From Pseudomonadota bacterium (lineage in GTDB: Bacteria > Pseudomonadota > Gammaproteobacteria > Acidiferrobacterales > Acidiferrobacteraceae), in assembly GCA_021816425.1 (NCBI GenBank), contig JAKAXT010000014.1:1-32657 (forward strand): a stretch of 32,657 nucleotides of DNA, given 5' to 3'. The notes under the pieces were generated by a model that ran no database searches, had not been told where the DNA came from, and saw only the letters and a program-made list of their open reading frames with translations. How positions within the stretch are numbered: the first letter of the stretch is position 1; every line of letters starts with the position of its first letter. Shown in pieces: positions 7,215 to 15,318 of the stretch. The translations under genes and the position numbers were made by a program.

Positions 7215-8103
7215 GCGCACGGGCAGCCTCGGACAGGCCATCGCGCGGGTGGCGTTGGTGGTTTTTTGGTGTCTGAGCCACCTCCCTTTGCCGGTGCTCG
7301 CCTTCATGGGGCGGGTTTTGGGGGGGCTCGCCTATCCGCTGCTCGGCTCGCGTCGGCGGGTCGTGGCCACGAACCTCCGCTTATGTTTCCCGGAACAGGG
7401 CGATGCGTGGCGCAAGCGCCTGGCGCGCGCCCACTTCGCCTCCCTGGGTCAGGGGTTTTTCGATGTCATGATCGCCTGGTGGGCGAGTTCCGCCCGCCTG
7501 TCGCGCCTGGTCACGTTTCGGGGCCGCGAACATTACGATCAGGCCCTGGCGCGCGGCAACGTGATCCTGCTCGTTCCCCACTTCGCGGCGCTTGAGATCG
7601 GCTGCGTGCTGTCGCTTGAGCGGCCCATGGCCAACGTCTATCGGCGCTTGCCCAATCCGGTCTTCGAGGCGGCCTTTCGCCGCGCCATCGGACGCTTCGG
7701 GGCGACCATGATCACCCAGCAGGAGGGCGTGCGCCCGGTATTGAAGGCCTTGAGGGAGGGCCGCGTCCTTTATTATTTGCCCGATCAGGACTTCGGCGAG
7801 CCCTCCAGCGTCTTCGCGCCGTTTTTCGGGGTGCCCACGATCACCCTTCATGCCGTCGGGCGGCTCGCCCGGGCCGTCTCGGCGCAGGTCGTTCCCTGCT
7901 ATGTCTGGCAGAAGCCGCGTGGCCAGGGCTATGAGATCGCATTCGCGCCCCCGCTTGCCAACTTCCCGAGCGGCGACGCCCTGACCGATGCCACGGCGAC
8001 CAACCGTGCCATCGAAGAGGGCGTGCGCGAGCACCCCGAGCAGTATTTCTGGGTCCACAAGCGCTTCAAGACCCGCCCCCCCGGGATGCCGCCCGTGTAC
8101 TGA
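7207..8103 (+). CDS. Lipid A acyltransferase, LpxL/LpxM (HtrB) family, copy 3
   Basis: Third tandem paralog, 298 residues from ATG 7207, in an ATGAGTGA overlap with copy 2. A membrane segment lies at about residues 13-46. NLRLCFPEQ, the catalytic His125-FAAL-Glu130, YYLPDQDFGEPSSVFAPFFGVP and the C-terminal HPEQYFWVHKRFKTRP are present; this C-terminus is the closest of the three to the E. coli LpxL ending (YMWLHRRFKTRP). The gene faces the TPR gene tail to tail with only 9 bp between them, so there is little room for a terminator. The three copies should be co-translated and could give a hexa-acylated or hepta-acylated lipid A. Confidence 0.88.
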   Translation: MSERTGSLGQAIARVALVVFWCLSHLPLPVLAFMGRVLGGLAYPLLGSRRRVVATNLRLCFPEQGDAWRKRLARAHFASLGQGFFDVMIAWWASSARLSRLVTFRGREHYDQALARGNVILLVPHFAALEIGCVLSLERPMANVYRRLPNPVFEAAFRRAIGRFGATMITQQEGVRPVLKALREGRVLYYLPDQDFGEPSSVFAPFFGVPTITLHAVGRLARAVSAQVVPCYVWQKPRGQGYEIAFAPPLANFPSGDALTDATATNRAIEEGVREHPEQYFWVHKRFKTRPPGMPPVY

Positions 8104-8112
8104 CGGAACGGC

Positions 8113-8430
8113 TCAGGAGGCGGTCTTGTCGAGGCGCTTCAGGAAGACCTCCATCTCGCGCGCCGCCTGTAGGTGCCCGGCGGCCCGGGCGGCGCCTAGA
8201 CCGTCCTGGTAGGCCTTGCGGGCGTCATCGGGGCGTCCGCAGGCGGTGAGCGCCTTGCCGAGAAGCTTCCAGGCGCCGGCGTGCTTCGGGTCGAAGGCGA
8301 CCGCCGCCCTGAGGTGCGTGACCGCCTTGTCGTATTCCCCGCGGCGCATGTATTCGCCGCCCAGCCCGAAGCGCAAGAGCAGGTTGTCTTGCCCGTGCGC
8401 CAGCATCTTTTCCAGGGCCTCGGTATCCAT
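8113..8430 (-). CDS. Small tetratricopeptide-repeat protein
   Basis: A 105-residue soluble protein with TPR-like helix pairs: residues about 12-45 (LLLRFGLGGEYMRRGEYDKA, then HLRAAVAFDPKH) and about 46-80 (AGAWKLLGKALTACGRPDDA, then AYQDGLGAAR), followed by a capping helix rich in charged residues. The consensus GxxYxxxGxYDKAxxxxxxAVAxDPxxxxAW is plain. The start is ATG 8430 with an AGGAGG ribosome-binding site; an upstream in-frame extension has no such signal. There is no signal peptide, so it is probably a cytosolic scaffold. It follows rsmB by 19 nt and may share its transcript. The partner is unknown. Confidence 0.8.
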   Translation of the reverse strand: MDTEALEKMLAHGQDNLLLRFGLGGEYMRRGEYDKAVTHLRAAVAFDPKHAGAWKLLGKALTACGRPDDARKAYQDGLGAARAAGHLQAAREMEVFLKRLDKTAS

Positions 8431-8449
8431 GGCGGGCCTCCTCCAATCC

Positions 8450-9727
8450 TCAGGTGCCCCGCACGAGGCGCGCATAGTAGAATCCGTCCATGCCGGCCTC
8501 GCCCGGGAGAAACTGCCAGCCCGCGCGCCCGCGCCGTCCCGCCCCGAAATTCAGCGGTTCCTCATGCGCTTCGGGCGTGCGCTCCAGGAACCCCGCTATC
8601 TGGTCCTCGTTCTCCTCGGGCAGCACCGAGCAGGTCGCGTAGACCATGGTGCCCCCGGGCGCCAGATTTTGCCAGAGCCGGTCGAGGAGCTGCGCTTGCG
8701 CAAGGCGCAGGGGCGGAAGGTCGCTCGCCCGCCTATGCAGCTTGATGTCCGGGTGACGACGGATGACGCCGGTCCCCGAGCACGGCGCATCGATCAGGAT
8801 GCGCTGGAAGTGGTCCGCAAGCGGGTCCGAAACGAGGTCCTGGGTCAGCACCCGGACGCGTCCCTCGCACCCGAGCCGCTCCACGGTCTGCCGCAGTCGC
8901 GCCACCCGCGCCGGGTCGCAGTCGACGGCGGTCACCCGGGCCTGCGGCGCGCTTTGCGCGATATGTCCGGTCTTGCCGCCGGGCGCCGCGCAGGCGTCGA
9001 GGACGGCGTCGCCCGGAGCGGCGGCGAGCAGGGGCGCGGCCAGTTGCGCGGCGGCGTCCTGGACGGACACCAGGCCCTCGCCGAATCCCGGAAGCTCCAG
9101 CACCGGGGTGCCGTGGCCGAGCACGACCGCCGTGTCGACCAGGGGGTGGGCGTGGGCGGCGATGCCGCCCAAGGCCAGCCTGTGCAGGTACTCGGTCCGC
9201 GCGATCCGGTGCGTATCGACACGCAGCGTGAGCGGCGCGCGTTCATCGTTGGCGGCCAATATCGCCCGCCACGCATCGGGCCACGCGACCTTCAGCCGCG
9301 CGACCAGCCACGCGGGATGGTTCAGGTCATCCTGGGCCGCCTCCTTGGTCGCGGCGGCGCGCAGCACCGCGTTCACGACCCCCTTCGCCCAGGGCTTGCC
9401 CAGGGCCTCGGTGGCGGCGACCGCCTCGGATACCGCCACCGGGGCCGGCGTCGCCATGAAGCGCGCTTGATAGAGGCCTATGAGGATCAGCGCCTGGAGG
9501 TCCTGGTCGGCCTTGCGCAACGGCCGCTTGAGGAGGGGTGTCGCAAGCGCGAGGAGGCGCGGCGCATGGCGGACGGTCCCTATCGCCAATTCCTCCACGA
9601 GCCCATGGCGGCCGTGTTGCGCGCGGTCCTCGTCGAGCACGGCGTCGAGCGCGCGCCCACCGAGCACGGCGGCCACCGCCCGGGCCGCCCGCGCGCGCAG
9701 GATCAAGGCGTGGCGGGCCTCAGCCAA
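8450..9727 (-). CDS. rsmB: 16S rRNA (cytosine-967-C5)-methyltransferase
   Basis: The enzyme methylates C967 of 16S rRNA using S-adenosylmethionine. It has 425 residues in two parts: an N-terminal NusB-like RNA-binding domain (about 1-135) and a Rossmann methyltransferase domain with the SAM motif DACAAPGGKTGH (residues 244-255). The two catalytic cysteines of m5C methyltransferases are both present: Cys316 in DAPCSGTG, needed for product release, and Cys366 in YATCSV, the nucleophile. The start appears to be TTG 9727, inside an 8-nt overlap with the fmt stop and preceded by GGAG at good spacing; no nearby ATG fits. The gene is third in def-fmt-rsmB, a classical gammaproteobacterial order. Confidence 0.95.
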   Translation of the reverse strand: MAEARHALILRARAARAVAAVLGGRALDAVLDEDRAQHGRHGLVEELAIGTVRHAPRLLALATPLLKRPLRKADQDLQALILIGLYQARFMATPAPVAVSEAVAATEALGKPWAKGVVNAVLRAAATKEAAQDDLNHPAWLVARLKVAWPDAWRAILAANDERAPLTLRVDTHRIARTEYLHRLALGGIAAHAHPLVDTAVVLGHGTPVLELPGFGEGLVSVQDAAAQLAAPLLAAAPGDAVLDACAAPGGKTGHIAQSAPQARVTAVDCDPARVARLRQTVERLGCEGRVRVLTQDLVSDPLADHFQRILIDAPCSGTGVIRRHPDIKLHRRASDLPPLRLAQAQLLDRLWQNLAPGGTMVYATCSVLPEENEDQIAGFLERTPEAHEEPLNFGAGRRGRAGWQFLPGEAGMDGFYYARLVRGT

Positions 9728-10643
9728 CCCGATCTCCGGGGCGCAGGGGGTGCGCCTGCAGAAAGCTCGCTGCCGGTTGCGCGCGGCCGTTCGCGGCTTG
9801 CAGGCACGTAACGCGCAGCGCCCCCCGTCCGGTGCCGATCAAAAGATCCGGCTTGACCTGGAGGACCACGCCGGGCGCGGGCGGCCCCTCGGTCGCCACG
9901 GCGCACGCCGCGCAGATCTTGGTCGCGATGCCGTTGATCACGGTGCGCGCCTCGGGCCAGGGCGTGAAAGCCCGGATCTGCCGGTCCAGGGCGAGCGCGT
10001 CTCGCGCCCAGTCGATGATCCCCTCCTCTTTGCGCAGCTTGCGCGCATAGGTCGCGCCCGTCGCCGGCTGCGCGACCTCCTGTACAGGGGCGCCGCGGCG
10101 CAAGGCATCGAGCACCGAAAGCAAGGTCTCGGGCCCGAGACGCGCCAGCCGGTCGGCCAGGGTCTCGGCGGTGTCCGCCGGTCCGATGTCGATGCGCGCG
10201 CAGGCCAGCATGGGGCCTGTGTCCAGGCCCTCGTCCAGTCGCATGATCGTGACGCCGGTTTGCGGATCGCCCGCCTCGATCGCGCGCGCTATGGGGGCCG
10301 CCCCCCGCCAGCGCGGGAGCAGCGAGGCGTGAATATTCAAGCAACCGAGGCGCGGGATGGCCAGAAGGCTTGCCGGCAGGATGAGGCCGTAGGCGACCAC
10401 CACGACCACATCCGGCCGGTATTCCCTCACGATCCCTTCGGCCGATGCCCCGTTCTCGGGCGTATGGACCGGGATGCCAAGCGCCGTCGCGAGCGTCTTG
10501 ACCGGGGTGGGGGTCAGTTTGCGTCCGCGGCCGGCCGGTCGGTCGGGCTGCGTGAGGACCGCGACCACGGGGTAGCCCGCCCCCATCAAGGCCTCCAGGG
10601 TCGGGCAGGCGAAGGCCGGCGTGCCGGCGAAGACTATCCTCAC
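9720..10643 (-). CDS. fmt: Methionyl-tRNA formyltransferase
   Basis: The enzyme formylates initiator Met-tRNA with 10-formyl-THF. Its 307 residues match the family. It has the N-terminal FAGTPAFA, the PDRPAGRGRKL loop, and the hallmark NIHASLLPRWRGAAPI with the catalytic Asn and His; GVTIMRLDEGLDTGPML supplies the catalytic Asp, and a C-terminal OB-fold domain ends with LRPGDRVG. The start is GTG 10643, 7 nt after the def stop, and the end overlaps rsmB. Def, its partner in the formyl-methionine cycle, is immediately upstream. Confidence 0.96.
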   Translation of the reverse strand: MRIVFAGTPAFACPTLEALMGAGYPVVAVLTQPDRPAGRGRKLTPTPVKTLATALGIPVHTPENGASAEGIVREYRPDVVVVVAYGLILPASLLAIPRLGCLNIHASLLPRWRGAAPIARAIEAGDPQTGVTIMRLDEGLDTGPMLACARIDIGPADTAETLADRLARLGPETLLSVLDALRRGAPVQEVAQPATGATYARKLRKEEGIIDWARDALALDRQIRAFTPWPEARTVINGIATKICAACAVATEGPPAPGVVLQVKPDLLIGTGRGALRVTCLQAANGRAQPAASFLQAHPLRPGDRVG

Positions 10644-10650
10644 GACCGGC

Positions 10651-11154
10651 TCACATGGCCAGCCGCTGATGCTTTTCGAGCTTCTTGCGGATGCGCTGTT
10701 GTTTCAGACGCGAGAGGTAGTCGACGAAGACCTTGCCGTCCAGATGGTCGATTTCGTGCTGGATGCATACCGCCAAGAGGTCCTCCGCGACCAGCTCGAA
10801 GGCCGCGCCATGCTGGTCCTGCGCGCGCACCGTGACCTTCTGGGCCCGCTCGACCTCCTCGAACACGCCCGGCACGGACAGGCAGCCCTCCTCCATGCCG
10901 AACACCCCGGAGCGTTCACAGATGACGGGATTGACGAAGACCTTGAGGTCCTTGTGGTCGGTGCTCACGTCGATGACGATGACGCGTTTCGCCACGGCTA
11001 TCTGGGTCGCGGCCAGGCCTATGCCCGGGGCCTTGTACATGGTCTCGGCCATGTCCCGGATGAGGTCCTGGATTTCCTGGTCCACGCGCGCGACCGGCAG
11101 CGCCTTCTTGCGCAGCCGAGGGTCCGGATAACGAAGGATTTCGCGCAGTGCCAT
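10651..11154 (-). CDS. def: Peptide deformylase
   Basis: A metalloenzyme that removes the formyl group from nascent proteins. It has 167 residues, normal for type 1 deformylases. All three family motifs are intact: GIGLAATQ (44-51), EGCLSVPG with metal ligand Cys91, and QHEIDHLDG with ligands His133 and His137 and catalytic Glu134. The start is ATG 11154. A perfect TATAAT on the minus strand ends 8 nt upstream of the ATG and no Shine-Dalgarno is visible, so the transcript may be leaderless. It is the first gene of def-fmt-rsmB and diverges from the LysM gene, 83 bp away. Confidence 0.97.
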   Translation of the reverse strand: MALREILRYPDPRLRKKALPVARVDQEIQDLIRDMAETMYKAPGIGLAATQIAVAKRVIVIDVSTDHKDLKVFVNPVICERSGVFGMEEGCLSVPGVFEEVERAQKVTVRAQDQHGAAFELVAEDLLAVCIQHEIDHLDGKVFVDYLSRLKQQRIRKKLEKHQRLAM

Positions 11155-11162
11155 GAAACCGC

Positions 11163-11168
11163 ATTATA
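11163..11168 (-). promoter_or_regulatory. Perfect -10 box for def
   Basis: TATAAT on the minus strand, 8 nt before the def ATG. No recognisable -35 hexamer lies 16-18 bp upstream (GC-only sequence). The spacing predicts a start of transcription at or just before the ATG. Confidence 0.5.
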
Positions 11169-11201
11169 CCGGAATCCCGTGCGGCGCGCCCCTCCGGCGG
11201 G

Positions 11202-11230
11202 TGGACGACCGCCGAATCACCCTCTACACT
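11202..11230 (+). promoter_or_regulatory. Promoter of the LysM gene, apparently leaderless
   Basis: TGGACG (11202-11207) and TACACT (11225-11230) are separated by 17 bp, each matching sigma-70 at 4/6. The -10 ends 7 nt before the ATG at 11238. It is back to back with the def promoter. Confidence 0.45.
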
Positions 11231-11237
11231 CCAGGGC

Positions 11238-12275
11238 ATGCGTCGAGTTCGCTTTGTTCTTCTATTGGTGGCGGCCCTGTCGCCTGTCGCGTGGGCGGGT
11301 CGCCTGGTCGTTCCCCACGTCCCCAAGAGCTATGTCGTGCGCAAGGGCGATACGCTCTGGGGCATCGCGAACCATTTCTTTCGCGATCCGTGGCGCTGGC
11401 CCGGGATCTGGAATCGCAACGTCCAGATTCGCGACCCCGATCTCATCTATCCGGGCGACGTCATCGCGCTTCGGTATGCCCATGGCAGGCCCTATCTGGT
11501 CGACGAGGGGCCGGTCCAGGTCGTCACCGGGCGTTCCCGCAACACCGTCGTCCTGAAGCCCAGGGTCCGCTCGCACGCCCTGGTCGGGGCCATCCCGACC
11601 TTGAGCCCGAACGTCATCGGGCCCTTCCTGCAGCGGCCGCTCGCGCTGTCGCGGCGCGCCTTCGGGCGGCTCGGCTACATTGCCGGGTCGGTCCACCGCC
11701 ACACCTTTTTGGGCCCCGTGGGCCGCTTTTATGCCCGCGATCTCGGGCCCCACCCGGCCAAGGTCTATGAGATCTACCGGCGCGGCCCGGCGTTGCACAA
11801 TCAGGACGGGGATTTCCTGGCCTATGAGACGAAGTACATCGGGCGCGCCAGGCTCGTGCGGCGCGGTCGTCTGCCGGAACTCGAGGTCGTGTCCTCGATC
11901 CGGGAGGTTCAGGCCGGCGACCGCCTGATCCCGTGGCAGCCACAGCCGCCCATCCCTTACTATTACCCGCGCGCCCCCAAGAAGCGCATTCACGGCGTCA
12001 TCGTGGCGGCCACGCACGACGACCTGAATCTCGGCACCTACGCGGCGCTTGCCATCAACGTGGGCAAGGACGCCGGGATCCGCCGCGGCTACGTCCTGCG
12101 AATCTACAGCAGGCCGCGCTCCTTCTACGACCCGGTCGCGCATGAAACGGAGCGCGGGCGCAGGCAGCCCCTGGGGCTCCTCATGATCTTCCGGACGTTC
12201 AAGCGGGTGAGCTATGGCGTCATCATGCAGGCGCGCCGCGAGGTCCACGTGGGCGATACGGTCGCGACCCCGTAA
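11238..12275 (+). CDS. LysM-domain secreted protein
   Basis: A 345-residue exported protein. Residues 1-20 form a signal peptide (Arg-rich start, hydrophobic core, cleavage after AWA). A LysM peptidoglycan-binding domain follows at about 31-77: YVVRKGDTLWGIANHFF ... WPGIWNRNVQIRDPDLIYPGDVI. The remaining 260 residues are an uncharacterised domain with several Pro-Tyr stretches and IHGVIVAATHD near residue 250. This protein is commonly found divergent from def-fmt-rsmB and upstream of dprA in gammaproteobacteria. Here dprA is missing and smg follows after 92 bp. The likely role is cell-wall associated; no catalytic motif is visible. Confidence 0.85.
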   Translation: MRRVRFVLLLVAALSPVAWAGRLVVPHVPKSYVVRKGDTLWGIANHFFRDPWRWPGIWNRNVQIRDPDLIYPGDVIALRYAHGRPYLVDEGPVQVVTGRSRNTVVLKPRVRSHALVGAIPTLSPNVIGPFLQRPLALSRRAFGRLGYIAGSVHRHTFLGPVGRFYARDLGPHPAKVYEIYRRGPALHNQDGDFLAYETKYIGRARLVRRGRLPELEVVSSIREVQAGDRLIPWQPQPPIPYYYPRAPKKRIHGVIVAATHDDLNLGTYAALAINVGKDAGIRRGYVLRIYSRPRSFYDPVAHETERGRRQPLGLLMIFRTFKRVSYGVIMQARREVHVGDTVATP

Positions 12276-12367
12276 GATTGACCTTGACCGCGGTTTGCTC
12301 CATGCTCTCAGTCAAAGGCGCCACGCGCCGTACCTCAGGAGCGGACCGTAGAGTGCAAGATCCTGAA

Positions 12368-12850
12368 ATGAAAGAAAACGTCCTCGACGTCCTGATGTAC
12401 TTGTTCGAGAACTACATGGATGAGGGGCCCGATTTCCAACCCGACCAGGAGTCCCTGGTCGATGAGTTGGCGCAAGCCGGCTTTCCCAAGGCCGAGATCG
12501 TCAAGGCCTTCGCCTGGCTCGAGGGACTCGCGGCCCTGAGGACCAACCAGGCCGCCTTGCCCGCCAGCGCATCTCTCAAGTCCTTGCGGGTGTATTCCGA
12601 GGACGAGCACAAGAAGATGGATACGTCGGCGCGGGGCTTCCTTTTGTTCCTGGAGCAGGGCGGGGTGCTGGACGCCGCGGCACGCGAACTTGTCATCGAC
12701 CGCGTCATGGCGCTCGAGACGGATGAGATGGATCTGGAGCAGCTGAAATGGATCATTCTCATGGTGCTCTTCAATCAGCCCGGCCAGGAACAGGCTTACG
12801 CCTGGATGGAGGATCTCGTGTTCAACGAAACCCAGGGCGCCCTCAACTAG
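12368..12850 (+). CDS. smg: Smg protein (DUF494)
   Basis: A 160-residue acidic soluble protein of the Smg/DUF494 family, whose biochemical role is unknown. Recognisable parts are VLDVLMYLFENYMDE (5-19), GFPKAEIVKAFAWLEGL, RGFLLFLEQGGVLD and the near-invariant LEQLKWIILMVLFNQPGQEQAYAWMEDLVF. The length equals that of E. coli Smg. I choose ATG 12368; the 30-residue upstream extension has no family similarity. In most gammaproteobacteria the order is lysM-dprA-smg-topA, and here smg lies directly behind the LysM gene, with topA next. A 6-bp stem-loop follows its stop. Confidence 0.92.
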   Translation: MKENVLDVLMYLFENYMDEGPDFQPDQESLVDELAQAGFPKAEIVKAFAWLEGLAALRTNQAALPASASLKSLRVYSEDEHKKMDTSARGFLLFLEQGGVLDAAARELVIDRVMALETDEMDLEQLKWIILMVLFNQPGQEQAYAWMEDLVFNETQGALN

Positions 12851-12852
12851 GG

Positions 12853-12869
12853 TTTCCTCCCCCAGGAAA
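12853..12869 (+). terminator. Stem-loop between smg and topA
   Basis: TTTCCT/AGGAAA, a perfect 6-bp stem with a 5-nt C loop, starts 3 nt after the smg stop. No U-run follows, so it may be a weak or attenuating structure rather than a full terminator. Confidence 0.3.
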
Positions 12870-12935
12870 TCGCCGGGTAGCGTTTGCATCCCCCATGGCC
12901 CATAGTGCGCCCAACTCTTTTATTGTTTAAGACAC

Positions 12936-15230
12936 ATGGCTAAGAACCTCATCATTGTCGAGTCGCCCGCCAAGGCCAAGACGATGAGCAAATATCTGGG
13001 TACAGGATTTACCGCGCTTGCCTCATACGGGCATGTGCGCGACCTCGTGCCCAAGAAGGGCGCGGTCGACACCGAACACGATTTCGGCATGAAGTACGAG
13101 GTCATCGAGAAGAACCGCAAGCACGTCGATCTCATCATCAAGGCGATGAAGAAGGCCGACGCCCTCTATCTCGCCACCGACCCGGATCGCGAAGGCGAGG
13201 CCATCTCCTGGCATCTCTATGAGATCCTGAAGGACGAGGGCCTGATCGCCGACAAGCCCGTGCACCGCGTCGTGTTCCACGAGATCACGAAGCGGGCGAT
13301 CCAGAAGGCGGTGGCCGAACCTCGCGCGCTCTCGGAGAACCTGGTCAACGCCCAGCAGGCGCGGCGCGCCCTCGACTATCTCGTCGGTTTCAACCTGTCG
13401 CCCCTGCTCTGGAAGAAGGTCCGGCGGGGTCTCTCGGCGGGCCGCGTGCAGAGCCCGGCTTTGCGTCTCATCGTCGAGCGTGAGGAGGAGATCGAGCGCT
13501 TCGTCGAGCGCGAGTACTGGACCATAGAGTCGGAGATGGAGGCCGAAGGCCAGGCCTTCCGCGCCAAGCTCACCACGCTTTCCGGGACGCGGCTCGACCA
13601 GTTTGCGGTGCCCGACGCTAGGCGCGCCACGGAGATCGAGGGGCAGCTCAAGGCCGGCGCGGCAGACGGCCGTTATCGGGTGATCGGCGTCGAGCGCAAG
13701 CAGCGCAAGCGCAACCCGGCGCCGCCCTTTACCACATCCACCCTCCAGCAGGAGGCCTCGCGCAAGCTGCATTTCACCGCTCAGCGGACCATGCGCACGG
13801 CGCAGCAGCTCTACGAGGGCGTGGCGATCGAAGGGGAGACCGTGGGTCTCATCACCTATATGCGCACGGACTCCTTCACCCTCGCGCAGGATGCGCTCGC
13901 CGAGATCCGCGCGACGATCAAGGATCGGTTCGGGGCCGAAAACGTGCCGGCCGCGCCGCACCTCTACAAGACGCGCTCGAAGAACGCCCAGGAGGCCCAC
14001 GAGGCCATACGGCCGACCTCGGTCGCGCGCACGCCCGAGGCCTTGCGGACTTTCCTGACGGCCGACCAGATGAAGCTCTACGACCTCATCTGGCGGCGCA
14101 CCATGGCCTGCCAGATGATCCCCGCGGTCCTCGACACCATGGCGGTCGATCTCGAGGCCGGCCCCGGCGACATCTCGCGGGCGACGGGCTCGGTGGTGCT
14201 CGTGCCGGGCTTCATGGCCGTGTACCAGGAGGACCTGGACGACAAGAAGGGGGAGGACGACGAGACCGACCGCCTGCTCCCGGACATGCGCGAGAACGAT
14301 CGCATCGCGTTGAAGGAGATCCACAAGGAGCAGCATTTCACCGAACCGCCGCCGCGCTACTCGGAGGCGAGCCTCGTGAAGGCCCTGGAGGCGTTCGGCA
14401 TCGGGCGCCCGTCGACCTACGCGACCATCATCTCGACCTTGCAGCAGCGTGAATACGTCATTCTGGACAAGCGCCGCTTCAAACCCACCGACGTCGGCCG
14501 GGTGGTCAATAAATTTCTCGCGCAGCACTTCGAGCGCTATGTCGATTACGATTTCACGGCGCGCCTCGAAGACGACCTCGATGCGGTCTCGCGGGGCGAA
14601 AAGGAATGGATCCCCCTGCTGCGCGATTTCTGGGCCGAATTCCATCGCCAGGTCAGCGAGAAGGAGGATGCCGAGCGGCCCGGCGTGGAGGTGCTGGCGG
14701 AGACCTGCCCCCAGTGCCAGAAGCCCCTGTCCAAGCGTCTTGGGCGCAACGGCTACTTCATCGGCTGCACCGGCTATCCGGAGTGCGACTACACCCGCAA
14801 TCTGGGCGAGGAGGCCGAGGCGCCGGCGGCCGAGGTCATCCCCGACCGCAGCTGCCCGCTCTGTGGAAGCCCGCTTGTCATAAAGCGCGGCCGTTACGGC
14901 CGATTCGTGGGTTGCAGCAATTATCCGACCTGTCGGCACATGGAGCCCCTGGAGAAGCCGACGGACACGGGGGTGGTGTGTCCGGAGTGCCGCGAGGGGA
15001 CGCTTCTCAAGCGCAAGTCCCGATACGGAAAGCTCTTTTACTCCTGCTCGCGTTACCCGGACTGTAAATACGCGGTCTGGAATCCGCCGCTTGCCGAGCC
15101 GTGCCCGCAGTGCGGCCACCCCATCCTCACGGTCAAGACCACCAAGCGCCGGGGCACCGAGAAGGTCTGCCCGCAAAAAGAGTGCGGCTATGCCGTTCCC
15201 TGCCCGGAGTGCGCGGAGGGCGGATCGTAA
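12936..15230 (+). CDS. topA: DNA topoisomerase I (type IA)
   Basis: The enzyme relaxes negative supercoils through a 5'-phosphotyrosine. It has 764 residues. The Toprim domain carries IVESPAKAK (residues 7-15) and the metal site TDPDREGEAI (81-90); the catalytic Tyr308 lies in ITYMRTDS. IGRPSTYATIISTLQ and QQEASRKLHF support type IA. The C-terminus has three complete four-cysteine zinc ribbons (CPQCQ...CTGYPEC, CPLCG...CSNYPTC, CPECR...CSRYPDC), then CPQCG...CPQKEC and a final CPECAEGGS. This tail is rich compared with many homologues. The start is ATG 12936; the region just upstream is AT-rich (TTTTATTGTTTAAG) and could hold a promoter. The gene follows smg. Confidence 0.97.
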   Translation: MAKNLIIVESPAKAKTMSKYLGTGFTALASYGHVRDLVPKKGAVDTEHDFGMKYEVIEKNRKHVDLIIKAMKKADALYLATDPDREGEAISWHLYEILKDEGLIADKPVHRVVFHEITKRAIQKAVAEPRALSENLVNAQQARRALDYLVGFNLSPLLWKKVRRGLSAGRVQSPALRLIVEREEEIERFVEREYWTIESEMEAEGQAFRAKLTTLSGTRLDQFAVPDARRATEIEGQLKAGAADGRYRVIGVERKQRKRNPAPPFTTSTLQQEASRKLHFTAQRTMRTAQQLYEGVAIEGETVGLITYMRTDSFTLAQDALAEIRATIKDRFGAENVPAAPHLYKTRSKNAQEAHEAIRPTSVARTPEALRTFLTADQMKLYDLIWRRTMACQMIPAVLDTMAVDLEAGPGDISRATGSVVLVPGFMAVYQEDLDDKKGEDDETDRLLPDMRENDRIALKEIHKEQHFTEPPPRYSEASLVKALEAFGIGRPSTYATIISTLQQREYVILDKRRFKPTDVGRVVNKFLAQHFERYVDYDFTARLEDDLDAVSRGEKEWIPLLRDFWAEFHRQVSEKEDAERPGVEVLAETCPQCQKPLSKRLGRNGYFIGCTGYPECDYTRNLGEEAEAPAAEVIPDRSCPLCGSPLVIKRGRYGRFVGCSNYPTCRHMEPLEKPTDTGVVCPECREGTLLKRKSRYGKLFYSCSRYPDCKYAVWNPPLAEPCPQCGHPILTVKTTKRRGTEKVCPQKECGYAVPCPECAEGGS

Positions 15231-15272
15231 GGATCATCCCTCCGCGCGTCCGAGGCCGGGAATAAGACGGGC

Positions 15273-15295
15273 CCTGCTTCGTCTTTATAAGCAGG
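15273..15295 (+). other. Inverted repeat in the dsbD leader
   Basis: CCTGCTT (15273-15279) and AAGCAGG (15289-15295) form a 7-bp stem with a 9-nt AT-rich loop, 43 nt after topA and 23 nt before dsbD. It lacks a T-tract. It might end topA transcripts poorly or shape the dsbD leader. Confidence 0.3.
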
Positions 15296-15318
15296 AGTCG
15301 CTGAGAAGACGAAACCCG

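Noticed and set aside
12279-12308. Sigma-70 promoter between the LysM gene and smg (TTGACC-17-CATGCT)
   Set aside because: The -35 is fair but the -10 matches at only three of six positions; not strong enough to list as a feature.
15091-15318. N-terminal extension of dsbD into topA
   Set aside because: It would read through the topA zinc-ribbon region in another frame and destroy the clear DsbD signal peptide.
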